From: Delphinus delphis
Taxonomy: Eukaryota; Chordata; Mammalia; Artiodactyla; Delphinidae
Direction: 5' to 3'
NCBI RefSeq assembly: GCF_949987515.2
Contig: NC_082686.1
Location: forward strand, 49,019,559 to 49,083,558
Length of the DNA stretch: 64,000 nucleotides
Part shown: piece after piece, positions 1 through 33,450 of the stretch
Layout of the letters: the number at the start of each line of letters is the position of its first letter
How positions within the stretch are numbered: position 1 is the first letter of the stretch
Translations under genes and position numbers: made by a program
Notes under the pieces: model-generated
Databases searched by the model: none
What the model saw: only the letters and a program-made list of their open reading frames with translations
Told to the model about the DNA's origin: nothing

Positions 1-480
1 CATTGTTATGTTTTGCTGCATTTGCTTTCTCTCTTTCTATGTGTTTATATGTGTGTATTTGTGTATAATTCTTTCCCCTCAGACCATTTGAGAGTAAGGT
101 GCAGACATCATGGCACTGCACCCCAGGCGTATGCATCTCCTAGGACCTTCTCCAACGTATAACCATGACACAGTGATCACACTTGGGCCTTTTATCATTG
201 ACACAACATTGTTATTTAATATGCAGTCTATATTCAAGTTTATCCAGTTGTCCCAATAATATCCTTTATTGCTATCTCTTTTATTTTAACTGAGTCTCTG
301 ATCACACACAATCTTTTTAGTTGTCTCTTTAATCTTTTAGTCCAGAAGAGTTCTCTAACTTGTTTTGGTTTTTACGACATTGACAATTTTGATGTTGCTG
401 TTTTTGTAGAATATTGCTTAAATTGGATTTGCTGCTTTATTGTTTCTGCGTGATTAGATTGAGAGTAAACATTTTTACAA
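1..480. repeat. Old L1M-type 3' UTR fragment
   Basis: From about position 60, phrases such as CAGTTGTCCCAATAATATCC and GTTGTCTCTTTAATC match the 3' UTR of old mammalian L1 (L1M) elements, here strongly diverged. It lies in the NXPE3 intron. Confidence 0.5.
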
Positions 481-679
481 GCAAATTACAGTGGTGAAGA
501 TTTCTTCTTTTCCTTACCTTAAAGCTTTAAACTCATGAAAGTAGTTTATATGTGCTCTCTTAAAGTCATGTATATTAATTGTCTCTTTTATAATCTATGA
601 AATGCTGTTATTCTCTAACATAGCCCCCTATAATTCTCCCTCATTCATTAGAATGTCAGTGCCATGAAGGAGGAGATGC

Positions 680-805
680 TGTTTTTTTTTTTTGTTTGGC
701 TGTGCCACTTGGCTTGTGGGATCTTAGTTCCCCAACCAGGGATCGAACCTGGGCCCTCGGCAGTGAAAGCCTAGAGTCCTAACCACTGGACCTCCAGGGA
801 ATTCC
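680..805 (-). repeat. CHR-type SINE, short form
   Basis: This is a tRNA-derived SINE in reverse. The poly-T is at the left, the B-box complement GGGATCGAACCTGG is in the middle, and the head complement CCAGGGAATTCC is at the right. A short GATGCT repeat flanks it. Confidence 0.85.
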
Positions 806-22410
<21,605 letters not shown>

Positions 22411-23700
22411 TCTGCCCTGCAGGAGACTGGAGAAATCACATTCAGTGACCTTCTCTATCACCTGCACTACGGAAAGTTTATGGGTGGCCCTATGGAGAGA
22501 TGGCTGCCATTGATATGTATTTAAAATTTTAAAAAAAGAGATGGACTTTATATAATGACTTGTAAGGAGCTTAGAAAATGCAGATTACATTTATACCTAC
22601 CTATAGGATTTTTTCCCATCTTGACTTATCTATGGGGGAACGATTATTAACAGCATTTACACACTATATTGCCCTCGTAACCAAAGATACTAATGAGTGT
22701 GTTTGAACTAGCTTCTCCTGGGAGGGGAGGGGATACTGTGCTAAAAAGTGTGAAAAATGTTGTGACCTAAGTGGAAGGGGCAAGTTTGGTTGGCAGTGGA
22801 GTGTTTGTATCTTGTCTGGTAAAGGAAATTGAGCACATCTACATGAATAGCATAATTGGTACATCTTCAGCGGGAAGTGAATTAACCCCAAGGCTTTTAG
22901 TCAGTGGCTCCCGTAACACACTGAAGACTGCTGTGTCTTAGAAGTTTATCTTGATGATCCAGTTTTTTCTGGATTACTTGAAAAGGCCAGTGTCCTTGGT
23001 CAGAACTTTCTAATGAGAATATTTACAGTGTCTGGCTTTTATCTAGAAAAGAAGCAAAAGGGAAATATGAAAGCAGTATATATAAAATCTGTGCATTGAA
23101 TTGATATTTGCATTGGGTAATTGCTACTTATCTGATTCAGCTAAATTTTACAGGATGAATACTTATTCTAAAATAACCACTTTTGGAGCTGGAAGGGGAA
23201 AATCTATAAAGGAAAATTTATTTTTGTGTTCTGAAGTTTGAGGGTTTTAAGAATTGACTTTTATGTAAAGATTGGTATTGTTTGTTATAAAGTTGTAGAA
23301 ATTATTTCCATCAATTTTGAGTATTTCTTTTTTGGTTGTTATTTTGAATTGCATACCCAAATTAGAAATTAAAATCTAATTAAAAATTAAATTTAGATAT
23401 TGAAATCTGTGATGGGTTGATTTGGGCATAAGGTACACACATTCTGTCATGCTTGGAAGTAAAAGGTGCTGTTCCTATTGGCTCTCTTAAAATAATTGAA
23501 TTATCAATTTTACTTGACTGTCTTTACCTTATTAATTTTAAATAAGTTTAAATTAATTTGTGCCATTTTAGTAAGTACTCTTTTCTTTTTGAGCTACAAT
23601 ATAGTTTTGTTTATCCCTAAGTGAACATGTGAAGAAACTGGGGAGGCTTTAGAGATGAAGACAGATGCCTAAAGCATGAAAAAATACACCCTTAGAAGAA
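22411..23700 (+). other. NXPE3: NXPE3 3' UTR (end not fixed)
   Basis: Repeat-free AT-rich sequence follows the stop and is taken as 3' UTR. Three ATTAAA-type poly(A) signals cluster at 23368-23373, 23379-23384 and 23386-23391. An AATAAA lies further on, at about 24020. I cannot tell which is used, so the boundary is a guess. A CHR SINE at 23723 follows directly. Confidence 0.5.
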
Positions 23701-23722
23701 TGGGTCAAAGAATCTGGGTTTT

Positions 23723-23940
23723 GGGCTTCTCTGGTGGCGCAGTGGTTGGGAGTCTGCCTGCCGATGCAGGGGACGCGGGTTCGTGCCCCAGTCCAGGAAG
23801 ATCCCACATGCCGCAGAGCGGCTGGGCCCGTGAGCCGTGGCCGCTGAGCCTGCGCATCCGGAGCCTGTGCTCCGCAGCGGGAGAGGCCACAACAGCGAGA
23901 GGCCCGCGTACCGCAAAAAAAAAAAAAAAAAAAAAAAAAA
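23723..23940 (+). repeat. CHR-type SINE, about 210 bp form
   Basis: The forward copy begins GGGCTTCTCTGGTGGCGCAG and ends with about 25 A. The target duplication is AAAGAATCTGGGTTTT at 23707-23722, with a near copy from 23938 carrying one mismatch. Confidence 0.92.
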
Positions 23941-24104
23941 AGAATCTGCGTTTTTAACTTAAAACAGAGAGTTTAAGATCTTTCTTTCCTAGCCTTGAGG
24001 GCCACCTTCAAGTTTATAAAATAAATAAATATGATTTTAAATTATTTTCTGAGTCTGAAGTGGAGCAGGTAGTTAAATATATTAAGATGGCTTAATTTTA
24101 ATGG

Positions 24105-24625
24105 CCTTTAACCTTTAGAATGTCTAAGGATCACTCTGAATATTTTTTTTTAAGTTTTTTTTTAAATTAGTTTTTTTTGGCTGCGTAGGGCCTTCATTGC
24201 TGCGTGCGAGTTTTCTCTCGTTGCGGTGAGTGGTGGCTACTCTTTGTTGCAGTGCACGGGCTTCTCACTGTGGTGGCTTCTCTTGTTGCTCAGTGTAGGC
24301 TCTGGGCGTGTGGGCTTCATTAGTTGTGGCACATAGGCTCAGTAGTTGTGGCTTGCGGGCTCTAGAGCGCAGGCTCTGTAGTTGTGGCGCATGGGCTTAG
24401 TTGCTCTGTGACACATGGGATCTTTCTGGACCAGGGCTCGAACCCGTGTCCCCTGCACTGACAGGCGGATTCTTAACCACTGCGTCACTAGGGAAGTCCC
24501 TCACTTGGAATATTTGATAAAAATGCAGAATTAGGAGCTATGCCTCTGGGAATTGTGGAATCAACCTTAGTGACAAATGCCCAGGAGTTCTGATGCAATG
24601 GTGGTGTTCTATGTTTTGAGAAACA
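24105..24625 (+). repeat. MER5A-like MITE split by a SINE
   Basis: CTTTAGAATGTCTAAGGATC on the left, and AAATGCAGAATTAGGAGC, CAGGAGTTCTGATGCAATGG and TTTTGAGAAACACA on the right, resemble MER5A, a hAT-type nonautonomous element. Confidence 0.55.
24146..24500 (-). repeat. CHR-type SINE, long form
   Basis: The reverse copy has GGCTCGAACCCGTGTCCCC. The target duplication TCACTCTGAATATTT (24131-24145) pairs with 24501-24515 at two mismatches. Confidence 0.9.
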
Positions 24626-24986
24626 CAGAGGGAAGATAGAACTAAGGAAATAATATTTTTTGTCTATTATTTTAGGAGCTTTTCCCATAACATTTAATTC
24701 TGATCATGGTCTAATAGTGCAGATAATAGTTCCATTTTATAGATGAGGAACTTGAGTTTAGATTTGAACTAAGGTATGTGAGAGTCCATAGCCCTTTTCA
24801 ACTAGAATTTTTTGGATTTTGTAAAGAGGTTTTATTTTTTAGGAAAGAACTTTTGAGCATTTACTCAAGGATCGTTGGAGGAGGCTGAGTCATGTCTTCC
24901 CAGGAGAGTTTCAATTTCTACTGCCTCTTCAGAGCTTCGGAGTGGTACTACTTGTTTGTGCAAATGATTTCTCACGATCTCATACC

Positions 24987-24994
<8 letters not shown>

Positions 24995-25023
<29 letters not shown>

Positions 25024-25214
25024 GGTACGCGGGCCTCTCACTGTTGTGGCCTCTCCCGTTGCGGAGCACAGGCTCCGGACGCACAGGCTCAGCGACCATG
25101 GCTCACGGACCCGGCCGCTCCGCGGCATGTGGAATCTTCCTGGACCGGGGTATGAACCTGTGTCCCCTGCATCGGCAGGCAGACTCTTAACCACTGCGCC
25201 ACCAGGGAAGCCCC
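24995..25214 (-). repeat. CHR-type SINE with 30+ T tail
   Basis: The reverse copy has GCGGTACGCGGGCCTCTCAC and CCACCAGGGAAGCCC. The T run at 24991-25021 is the longest in the window. The flanks CATACCATTAATTTTT and CATCCCGTTAATTTTT are imperfect duplicates. Confidence 0.92.
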
Positions 25215-25221
25215 ATCCCGT

Positions 25222-27280
25222 TAATTTTTGATTTAGTGACATGTCCTAAAGATCTGATGACACAGTTTCTTAAAGTATTCTCATTCACTCTGTCCTTCTA
25301 ATGTGTCTTTCTATGCTCGTGTGGAAGTTAAAAAAAAGCCTAAGTGTAGAGTTTGGAATATTACCTAAATCATTCTCAGAACGATTTTAATTTCTTCTGA
25401 AAAGTTTATTTTAAGCCAATACCACAGAGTTGTGTTTCCATTATAAATGTAAAGGATATTAAATAAACATATTGTAAAATCTAGAAAAAGAAAATCTATG
25501 GATAGAATCCATAATTCTATCATCTGCGATGAGCATTAGCAGTTTGGTTTATTTTCTTCTAGGTTTTTTAAATCACACAGCTGTAATCACAGAGAACATG
25601 TAATTTTTATCTGTGTTTTTAAATTTAACATACAAATATTTTCTATGTTTTCATGACTTAATTATAAAAGTCTGCCTAACAGTTTAGCTAAATGATATCA
25701 TTATTTACATAGGTTGGCCATTTAGATTTATAATAAAATATTAAAATGGTGATTAATATATAATTTCATTGGGTTAAAATATGGATTTTTATTTTGGAAT
25801 GGCAGCATTAACTTCATTTAGTGGATCTCCTCATATTCTAGAACTCAAATGATTGATTTGATGCTACTTATGAAAGGGAGAATCCATAATAAGGCTCTTC
25901 TGTGAAAATTATATTTTATAAAAGTTAAGAGTAACTTTTCTTTAGCAAATATAAGTTTGTTGTTCCAATATGATCCATTTTACCTTTCTGAACAACCATC
26001 ATTTTGTTAAATACCAACTGACTGATACTTCCCAGCTTCAGGTATTAAGTTTCAGATTGATCCATCTGGGCACTTGCCAAGAATGTGTATGGTAAGCCTT
26101 TATATCCGTGTGTTGCAAGCCAGAGGTGAGTCTGCTTCTGGGCCCTATTAAAGGAAATAGCAGTTACCCAGAAAGTACTAGGAAATAAATCTCCAAGGGA
26201 AACAACAGAAATAAGACCTCCCCACTCTGTTCCCACCCCCCTCCCTTCCCCCCTGAAAAAAAAGGTGCTCAGCATTATCTTTGTAGATCTGGGTAAATTC
26301 AGCTTTTAAAGATTAGCTAGTCGCTCATGCCAGAAATCCAAGTGTATTCATTCTCTAGTGTTAAACATTATTCTCTCCAGGTTTTATGTCTTCAGTGGAG
26401 TGCATTTGCCTGACTCCTCAGTGTGCAATAAATAAATAAGTTCTGGAAAGTGTTCTTTTCCTCTCTGAAAGTGAGACCACAGTCCCAGAGTGCTAGGGGC
26501 ACCTAGGAATCCTGGGGGAGGGCGGGGGTGAGGGTGGAAAATCAGAGGGTTGTTGAGGGCATCAGTTTATAGGATGCAGGAGGTAGAAGGGCACAGAATG
26601 CACTTCAAGTTCACTTTGTCTCAGAAGTGCAGTTACAGCTTTTTAGAAAACGTGTGAACTTAAGTGTGTTACATTTTGCTTTTCAGTATTTTGCGTGAAA
26701 TGAGAGGAAGTCAGGCTTCTTATAAGAAGGACGGTCTGCTGTCTTAAAGTTTTAAGGATCTTCTGGTGTTTAGGTCTAGATGCCCATTCCTATTGGAGAA
26801 GCAGGTATTTCCTGTCTAATTCTAAAGCTGGATTGTAAGACTGCCTTGGGGGGGCGGGGGAGTGGGAAGCAGTACAGAGATGACAGTCGAAAGTGTCTTA
26901 AAAGAAAAAGAAGCCACAGTGAAACCTAATGTCGTAGAAGATATCCTTTCACTGTTGCGCAATGGTTCATTCTCTGTTTAAATTCACCCCACATGAAAAT
27001 AATGTAATCTTCATGTTACGGGACCACTGCTTTACTTACATCGCAGATTCCTTGTCCTTTAGTTTGTCAGTGAAGGCACACCATGGGGACACTACTTTCT
27101 GACTGCCATGTTTGAAAAGCTTTGCTGTAGAAAGCATCCCCCTCCTCAGCCCCCGCACTTAAAGGCTGTACAGAAAAAGCGAAAGAAGCAGAGAAGGTGA
27201 ATCTAAGGAGGGGGCAAGGCCAATGCAGGCAGTAAATTCACTGAGACGTTTAAAAAAGGCATCCCTAAAAAAAAAAGTTT
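25222..27280. other. Intergenic, largely unassigned
   Basis: AT-rich to 26.0 kb, then more balanced, with G-rich runs at 26514-26534 and about 26848-26860. No gene is seen. A short (AATA)n stretch lies near 26429. Confidence 0.45.
26514..26534 (+). promoter_or_regulatory. G-quadruplex-type motif
   Basis: Four runs of at least three G (5, 3, 5 and 3) are separated by loops of 1, 1 and 3 bases. A further G-rich run (GGGGGGGCGGGGG) lies near 26848. Both are within about 1.1 kb upstream of the TATA promoter candidate. Confidence 0.55.
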
Positions 27281-27820
27281 TGCTTACAGATTTGCTTCTG
27301 ATTCCTCTGCGGGGTTCCAGTCCAGGTCTTGGAGCCGACCCTTGAGGGGAATGTCCGGGACTAGGGTCGGTACCTTTCTGGCCTGGGAATTTCCAGGGTG
27401 CAGAAAAAAAAGTCCACGAACAAAGTCCTTGCTGCTCCCTTCCCGCCGTCTCCGCCCCTCCTCTGTGCCCACGCAGACCCTTTCGAATGAGAGTTGGACC
27501 GTATTCTGTATTTTAGGAAACAGGTCCTTAGCGTCCCCCGCCCCCATCCCTTTCTAGAACGGTGAGCAGCAAGCGAACGCTATAAAGGGGGCCAGGGAGA
27601 GGGCCTGGCCTTCTCTTGCCAAGAGGTCAGACGCCGGCGAGTTCTTAGAGAAAAAGGCTGCTTAACTGTCGCTGCTGCTTATCATGTAACCTCAAAAGGA
27701 AACTGATCATCTTTCTCGTGCTCTCACGTACTTGGGTTATTATCGCTGATTACAGCTGGAAACAGTTGATTTGCCTTTACGTATTTGTATGACTTGACTC
27801 TTCAAACACAAAGGTATATT
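27281..27820 (+). promoter_or_regulatory. GC-rich TATA promoter, likely NFKBIZ upstream alternative promoter/5' exon
   Basis: This is an isolated GC-rich, repeat-free patch. It has a perfect kappa-B site GGGAATTTCC (27385-27394) and a near-match GGGGAATGTCC (27346-27356). A consensus TATAAAGG (27581-27588) sits in the right place to start near 27610. Possible 5' exon donors are AAG|GTATAT at 27813/27814 and, upstream of the TATA box, ACG|GTGAGC near 27561. In human, NFKBIZ is annotated over about 33 kb because a short-isoform transcript starts far upstream. From here to the poly(A) signals is about 30 kb. The patch itself is seen directly; its assignment to NFKBIZ is inference. Confidence 0.6.
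27385..27394. promoter_or_regulatory. Perfect NF-kappa-B site
   Basis: GGGAATTTCC fits the GGGRNWYYCC consensus exactly and lies about 190 bp upstream of the TATA box at 27581. Confidence 0.7.
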
Positions 27821-28883
27821 TTTATTATTTTATATTTAGTATGAAAAAGTATCTTAAAAGCTTTTTTTTTTTCTTTTCCCATATTCAGATTCTTTACTTT
27901 GGAGTCACTTTCTGATATTTGGGTGATCATACTTGTTTTGGGGCAAAATATTAGGGGGCAGTATTTTGGGGAAGGAAAATTTGGGATGTTTTTATAGTTT
28001 GGTAATGACTATGAATTGTTTCTGTTCGCCTTGAAGGCCCAGGAAAGACTAAGATGCTGATGGAAGAGGTTGGTAGGATGGGTGATGAAAGTATCATAAA
28101 TCTAATGTAAAAACTTTTATTTAGCCAGTGAAGTAGCCTTTGATACTCCTAGTTAGAAATCTCCCAGGAAGTTTGAGTGTGGGCTTAGAGGTATACTTTC
28201 TCACCAAGGGTAGGCATAGAACTATATCTTTATGGAAAAATATATCTGAGTAGATCAAAATGTTGTATAGCATGTAGTTCTTATATTACCTTTGTAAAAT
28301 GAAAGACATGTATTACAAGACCATTGTATGAACAAAGGAAATCTTGAAGTTTGATGACTTGGCTGAACCCCCAGATCTATTACAATCTGGGATTTTGTGT
28401 GAATAAAAGTGCTTTTCTAGGTAGGATGGATTGAGATTGTCTCCAGGAGGATTAGGGAACTGATGTATGGGGTGGAGGTGTCTCAGAGGATGACATTTAT
28501 TATGTAAATTTTAAGCACTTTGTAATATATATTCCCTCACTTTAAATCTGGCATCTAAAGAAACACGTTATTGATCAGGTGGAATAATTTTTTTTTTTTT
28601 TGGCCTCTCCTGTCAGTAGGTTGTTTAGACAATAAAAGAAGAGAAAAATTTCAAAGGCTTATTCATTCCCCTCAACAATCCCTGATAGAGATCAACCACA
28701 CAGATCACCTAAACATCCAGATAACCCTAAAGTCTTTTTATTTGGCTTCAGAGTACAATGTATGATCTACCACCTCTCTTCATTATAACATCAATTTGCT
28801 TTGGTTAAAGACACAGTTGGATAGGGTACAGAGGCTATAAGAGAGACAGTCTGGGAAGAGTTAGCACAAGAGCTGGGTGCACG
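27821..28883. other. Unassigned interval after the 27.6 kb promoter
   Basis: No gene or clear repeat is recognised. If the 27.6 kb promoter is used for NFKBIZ, this is intron. Confidence 0.45.
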
Positions 28884-29008
28884 GAAGTCCCCTGGTAGCC
28901 TAGTGGTTAGGATTCCAGGCTTTTAATGCTGGGGTCTGGGTTCAATCCCTGGTCGGGGAACTGAAATCCGGCAAGGCATGCAGCGTGGCCAAAAAAAAAA
29001 AAAAAAAA
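28884..29008 (+). repeat. CHR-type SINE, short form
   Basis: The forward copy has GAAGTCCCCTGGTAGCCTAG, the B box GGGTTCAATCCCTGG and an 18-base A tail. The flanks GGGTGCACG and GGGCGCACA are imperfect duplicates. Confidence 0.88.
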
Positions 29009-29909
29009 GTGGGCGCACAACAAACCTCGTGTTAAACGTTTAGCACTGTCCTTGCTAGCATGGAGGTGATGACCATGCTCAGTATAATTTAGTCGTCCAG
29101 CTACAGACTTTTCCTCATTGAGGAAGTTGAGGCAAACCTCTCTCATTTCTACTTTGTCCCGAAAGAAGTCTGGAACCAAAGGAAACCCTCTCAGAAGTTA
29201 AAGAGCTGTGGAGAGCACTACTGAGAGGGAAGATTTTCTAATTATTCTGAGATGCACAGTGAACTGCTCCTGAGAAAACCATTTACTTTTGGCTCTTAGC
29301 TGACATTGATCTGGTGGCCTCTTGATTTTCCCCCCCAGGTTAATAGGAAGATCAGGAGGCTGACTTCACCTTTTGGCTTTCTTGGCCTGATGCTGAGCTC
29401 CTGATGGTGTGAAAGGTGGATATTCCTAATTCCAGATGTTACCTGGGCCTTGGCTGATGTAGTCAAAGTGGGCAGTGGGATGTTTCTAAAATTTCTATGG
29501 TTCTTGGATCCCTTAATCAAATTTTGAAGTTGCCTCAAAGTTACTATGAGCTTTGTAGGCATTGTACTGTGATTTCTTGTGAACTAAGATTTTTTTGATG
29601 GTTTAGCATCTTTTTAACCATTTTGAATTTCCACTATTTTCCATGAGAAGAGGACGCATGCATACATCTAAGAGGGGAATTCAGCTCTCTGCTGACTGGC
29701 AGTTTCGGGGTTATGTAATCTCTAACAGGCTCAGAGAGCATCATGCTCTCTACGGTTTTGGTGAAGCCCGTCATTAAAGCTTGCATACGTGGTTTCTGAT
29801 TAAAGCACTTCCTGTTCCTTTAATTTGGGACTGTCTGTGAGGTAAAACAATTTCTTTCCAAACTAAGTGGATGAAAATACGCTACTGCTTCCTGGGGGAG
29901 TTAGTGGAT

Positions 29910-30150
29910 AGGGAATTAACATTTATTAAACACTTGTTTTGCGAGTTGACCAGCAAGATCTCATTCAGCCCTCATAATGGCATCGGAGGCAGGCATAATT
30001 AGTCTTATTTTATAGGTGAGGAAATTGAGGCTCAGAGGGATTGACAGCTGGTTCAAGATCCCCCAGATCGTAAGTGGCAGAGCTTGGATTTGAATCTGAG
30101 GGGCCGTGTCCCCATAGCCAGTGCCCTTGCCACCAGGCCACTGGGATATT
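29910..30150 (-). repeat. MIR SINE
   Basis: The reverse MIR has ATAGGTGAGGAAATTGAGGC followed by TCAGAGGGATTGAC, and GTAAGTGGCAGAGCTTGGAT. Confidence 0.8.
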
Positions 30151-30642
30151 AGCGGAGGTACAATGGGGAGAGGTCAACCTCTTTCCAGGGCTCTGATTTC
30201 CCTAGGGTCCTTCCTTTTCCCTAGCTCACACCTGGCTACCATCTACTCCCTGTTCAGTTTTAACTGGTAGTTAGTTAGGGTAGTTAATAACCACCATAAC
30301 CCTTCATATTTTAAGAAGACCACAGGGAAAATCTTTCAGACCAAAGAGTGAAGCTATATGGTGGAATTAATGGGAGCGGTTGGGCTAATGTTTGGGGAGA
30401 GGCAGCCTCTTAGTTATTGAGTCAGTTTTGGACACAACAGCTGGGATTATAAAGAAAGGGGAATCCTGCTGCTTGCTCACATTACTCCTCGCAGGATGTT
30501 TTCTTCCATGCTGAAAAGCTAAGGCTTGAAAGAGCATTCCTAATCACACCTCTGGTGAAGGGCCATCTGCTGCTGCTTCTGAAGAGAGGAGCTGCGGGCA
30601 TCTGGCAAACCCGTTCACCTGCTCTCAACCATCCCTGCTATT

Positions 30643-30847
30643 TTTTTTTTTTTTTTGCAGTACGCGGGCCTCTCACTGTTGTGGCCTCTCCCATTGTGGA
30701 GCACAGGCTCCGGACGTGCAGGCTCAGCGGCCATGGCTCACGGGCCCAGCCGCTCTGCGGCATGTGGGCTCTTCCCGGACCGGGGTACGAACCCGTGTCC
30801 CCTGCGTCGGCAGGTGGACTCTCAACCACTGCGCCACTAGGGAAGCC
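30643..30847 (-). repeat. CHR-type SINE, about 210 bp form
   Basis: The reverse copy has the perfect target duplication CCATCCCTGCTATT at 30629-30642 and 30848-30861. Confidence 0.95.
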
Positions 30848-31054
30848 CCATCCCTGCTATTGCAGAGTGAGTTAACTACCTGAACTAACTTCTTTGAGGG
30901 GGTAGGCCCCAGGATAGAAATTTGCGTGTTTTGTATCTGGTGATTTTTAAAAATTTTTGCATGATTCTTTTCCAGTTTACGCTTCCTAAAGGCTCCGTAG
31001 TATAGGATGAGTGGAGTAATAAATAAATCTACTTGGATGGTATTTGTCTTTTAA

Positions 31055-31430
31055 GGCAGTGTTTCTCAAACTTTAATGTGCATAAGAATTACCTGGCGAT
31101 CTCATTGAACTACAGATTCTGTTTCAGTCAATCTAGGGTGGAGCTTGTAATTCTGCATTTATTTATTTATTTTTTTTGTGGTACGCGGGCCTCTCACTGT
31201 TGTGGCCTCTCCCGTTGCGGAGCGCAGGCTCCGGACGTGCAGGTTCAGCGGCCATGGCTCACGGGCCTAGCCACTCCGCGGCATGTGGGATCTTCCCGGA
31301 CCGGGGCACGAACCCGCGTCCCCTGCATCGGCAAGTGGACTCTCAAACACTGCGCCACCAGGGAAGCCCTAATTCTGCACTTTTAATAAACTTCCATGTG
31401 ATGCTGATGTTGCAAGTTCCACACTCTGAG
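31055..31430 (+). repeat. MER5A-like MITE split by a SINE
   Basis: CAGTGTTTCTCAAACTTTAA with GAATTACCTGGCGATCTC on the left, and AAACTTCCATGTGATGCTGA on the right of the SINE, match MER5A. Confidence 0.75.
31158..31369 (-). repeat. CHR-type SINE, about 210 bp form
   Basis: The reverse copy has target duplication TAATTCTGCA at 31148-31157 and 31370-31379, and sits inside MER5A. Confidence 0.93.
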
Positions 31431-32004
31431 TAGCAAAATCATAAGGCTCCTTAAATTCCAGGTAATAAGAAAAATTATGGAATTTTTCTATAAAATCTGC
31501 ATATGTCATTTTACCAGGTAGAAAAATAAACTATGTCATGGTTATGTTACCATTACAATGGTAATGCTACATTCTCTATACATGATATCAAATATCTGAA
31601 TTAAACTTCTCAAAAACCTGTTAATCAATTAGATATTATATCATCTCTACAATGGCAATTTCTGGATACTTGGAGACACTAAAAATGGATTTCTCACTTT
31701 TTGTTCAGATGTTTAGTAGTGTGCAGATACTTTTAACATTGGCGATAGACTTTTGGACACATTTTAGTGTTGGTTAGTATGTGTGCATTCCCAGCTCTCT
31801 ATTTCAGTCAGATTTGCTATTTGTCATGACACCCATTTTTTAGAGTGGCTAATACTGCAAGTCATGCCTTCTCAGAGAGGGTGATATTGCATACAAGAGG
31901 GCAAAATTGGTTCTTGGGGGGCAATATCTCAGATATCACAATAGTTTGTGGTCCTCTAAAGGACCATTGTACATAAACAGATATATAGTGTATCTGTGGT
32001 TTTA

Positions 32005-32341
32005 TTTATTTATTTTTTTGGCTGCGTTGTGTCTTCGTTGCTGCGCGTGGGCTTTCTCTAGTGGCTGTGAGTGGGGGCTACTCTTGGTTTTGGTGTGCGG
32101 CCTTCTCATTGCAGTGGCTTCTCTTGCTGTGGAACACGGGCTCTAGGGGCATGGGCTTCAGTAGTTGGGGCACGCGGGATCAGTAGTTGTGGCTCACAGG
32201 CTCTAGAGTGAAGGCTCAGTAGTTGTGGTGCACGGGCTTTGTTGCTCCGCGGCATGTGGGATCTTCCCGGACCAGGGATCGAACCCGTGTCCCCTGCACT
32301 GGCAGGCGGATTCTTAAGGACTGCGCTACCAGGGAAGTCCC
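32005..32341 (-). repeat. CHR-type SINE, long form
   Basis: The reverse copy has target duplication TATCTGTGGTTTTA at 31991-32004 and 32342-32355. Confidence 0.95.
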
Positions 32342-32639
32342 TATCTGTGGTTTTAAACTTTCATCAGGAGACAATTAGGGAAAAAAATATCTACAAACTA
32401 CCTTAGTGGGTATGATAATGAAAGAAAGGTTGAAACACACAGCTGTGAATGCTCTTACACATACTTATTCAATTGAGGTCAAAAAGATTTTCCCCTGGCC
32501 TTTTGTCTCTTTGTGTTTTGCTTTGTGTCTGCATCATTGCCATGGATTTTTAAAGCACCTGCTTCTAGAAGAGGGATGATTCCTTTTTTTTCATATTTCT
32601 TTATTTCAGGAACATTTTCTTCTATTATATCCTTAAATG

Positions 32640-33450
32640 TTTTTAATATTTTAAGAAATTGTGATAAAGTATACATAACATGAAATTTACCATCTTAACC
32701 ATTTTTTATTTTTGCGGTACACGGGCCTCTGACTGTTGTGGCTTCTCCCGCTGCGGAGCACAGGTTCTGGACGCGCAGGCTCCGCGGCCATGACTCACGG
32801 GCCTAGCCGCTCCGCGGCATGTGGGATCTTCCCGGACCGGGGCACGAACCCGTGTCTCCTGCATCGGTAGGCGGACTCTCAACCACTGCGCCACCAGGGA
32901 AGCCCCATCTTAACCATTTTTAAGTATACAGTTCAATGGCATTAAGTACATTCACATTGTTGTGCAATCATCATTACTATTCATCTTTAGACATTTTTCA
33001 TCTTCTCAAACTGAAGCTTCACATCCATCGAAAAATGACTCTCCATTCATCCCTTCCCCGGCCCTTGGCAACCACTGTTCTACTTTCTGTCTCTGTGAAG
33101 TTGACAACTCTACGTACTTTATATAAGTGGAATCATATAATATTTGTCCTTTTGTGACTTGCTAATTTCACTTAGCATAATATCCTCAGGTTTCATCCAA
33201 GTTGTAGCATGTGTCAGAAATTCCTTCTAAGGCTGAATGATGTTCCATTTTATGTACATACCCTGTTCTGTGTATCCATTCTTCCCTCGATGGACACTTG
33301 GGTTGCTTCCACCTTTTGGCTACTGTGAATAATACTGCAGTGAACATAGGTGTATAAATAATCTGTTTTTAGTCTCTGCTTTCAATTCTTTTGGGTGTAT
33401 ACCCAGAAGTGGAGTTAGATCATCTGGTAATTCGATGTTTAATATTACCA
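32640..33450 (-). repeat. Old L1M 3' end split by a SINE
   Basis: Reverse L1 sequence with AGTATACAGTTCAATGGCAT, CAACCACTGTTCTACTTTCT, GGACACTTGGGTTGCTTCCA and GGGTGTATACCCAGAAGTGG, typical of old mammalian L1 and far more diverged than the cetacean L1 copies. Confidence 0.8.
32707..32905 (-). repeat. CHR-type SINE, about 210 bp form
   Basis: The reverse copy has perfect 16 bp target duplication CATCTTAACCATTTTT at 32691-32706 and 32906-32921. Confidence 0.95.
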
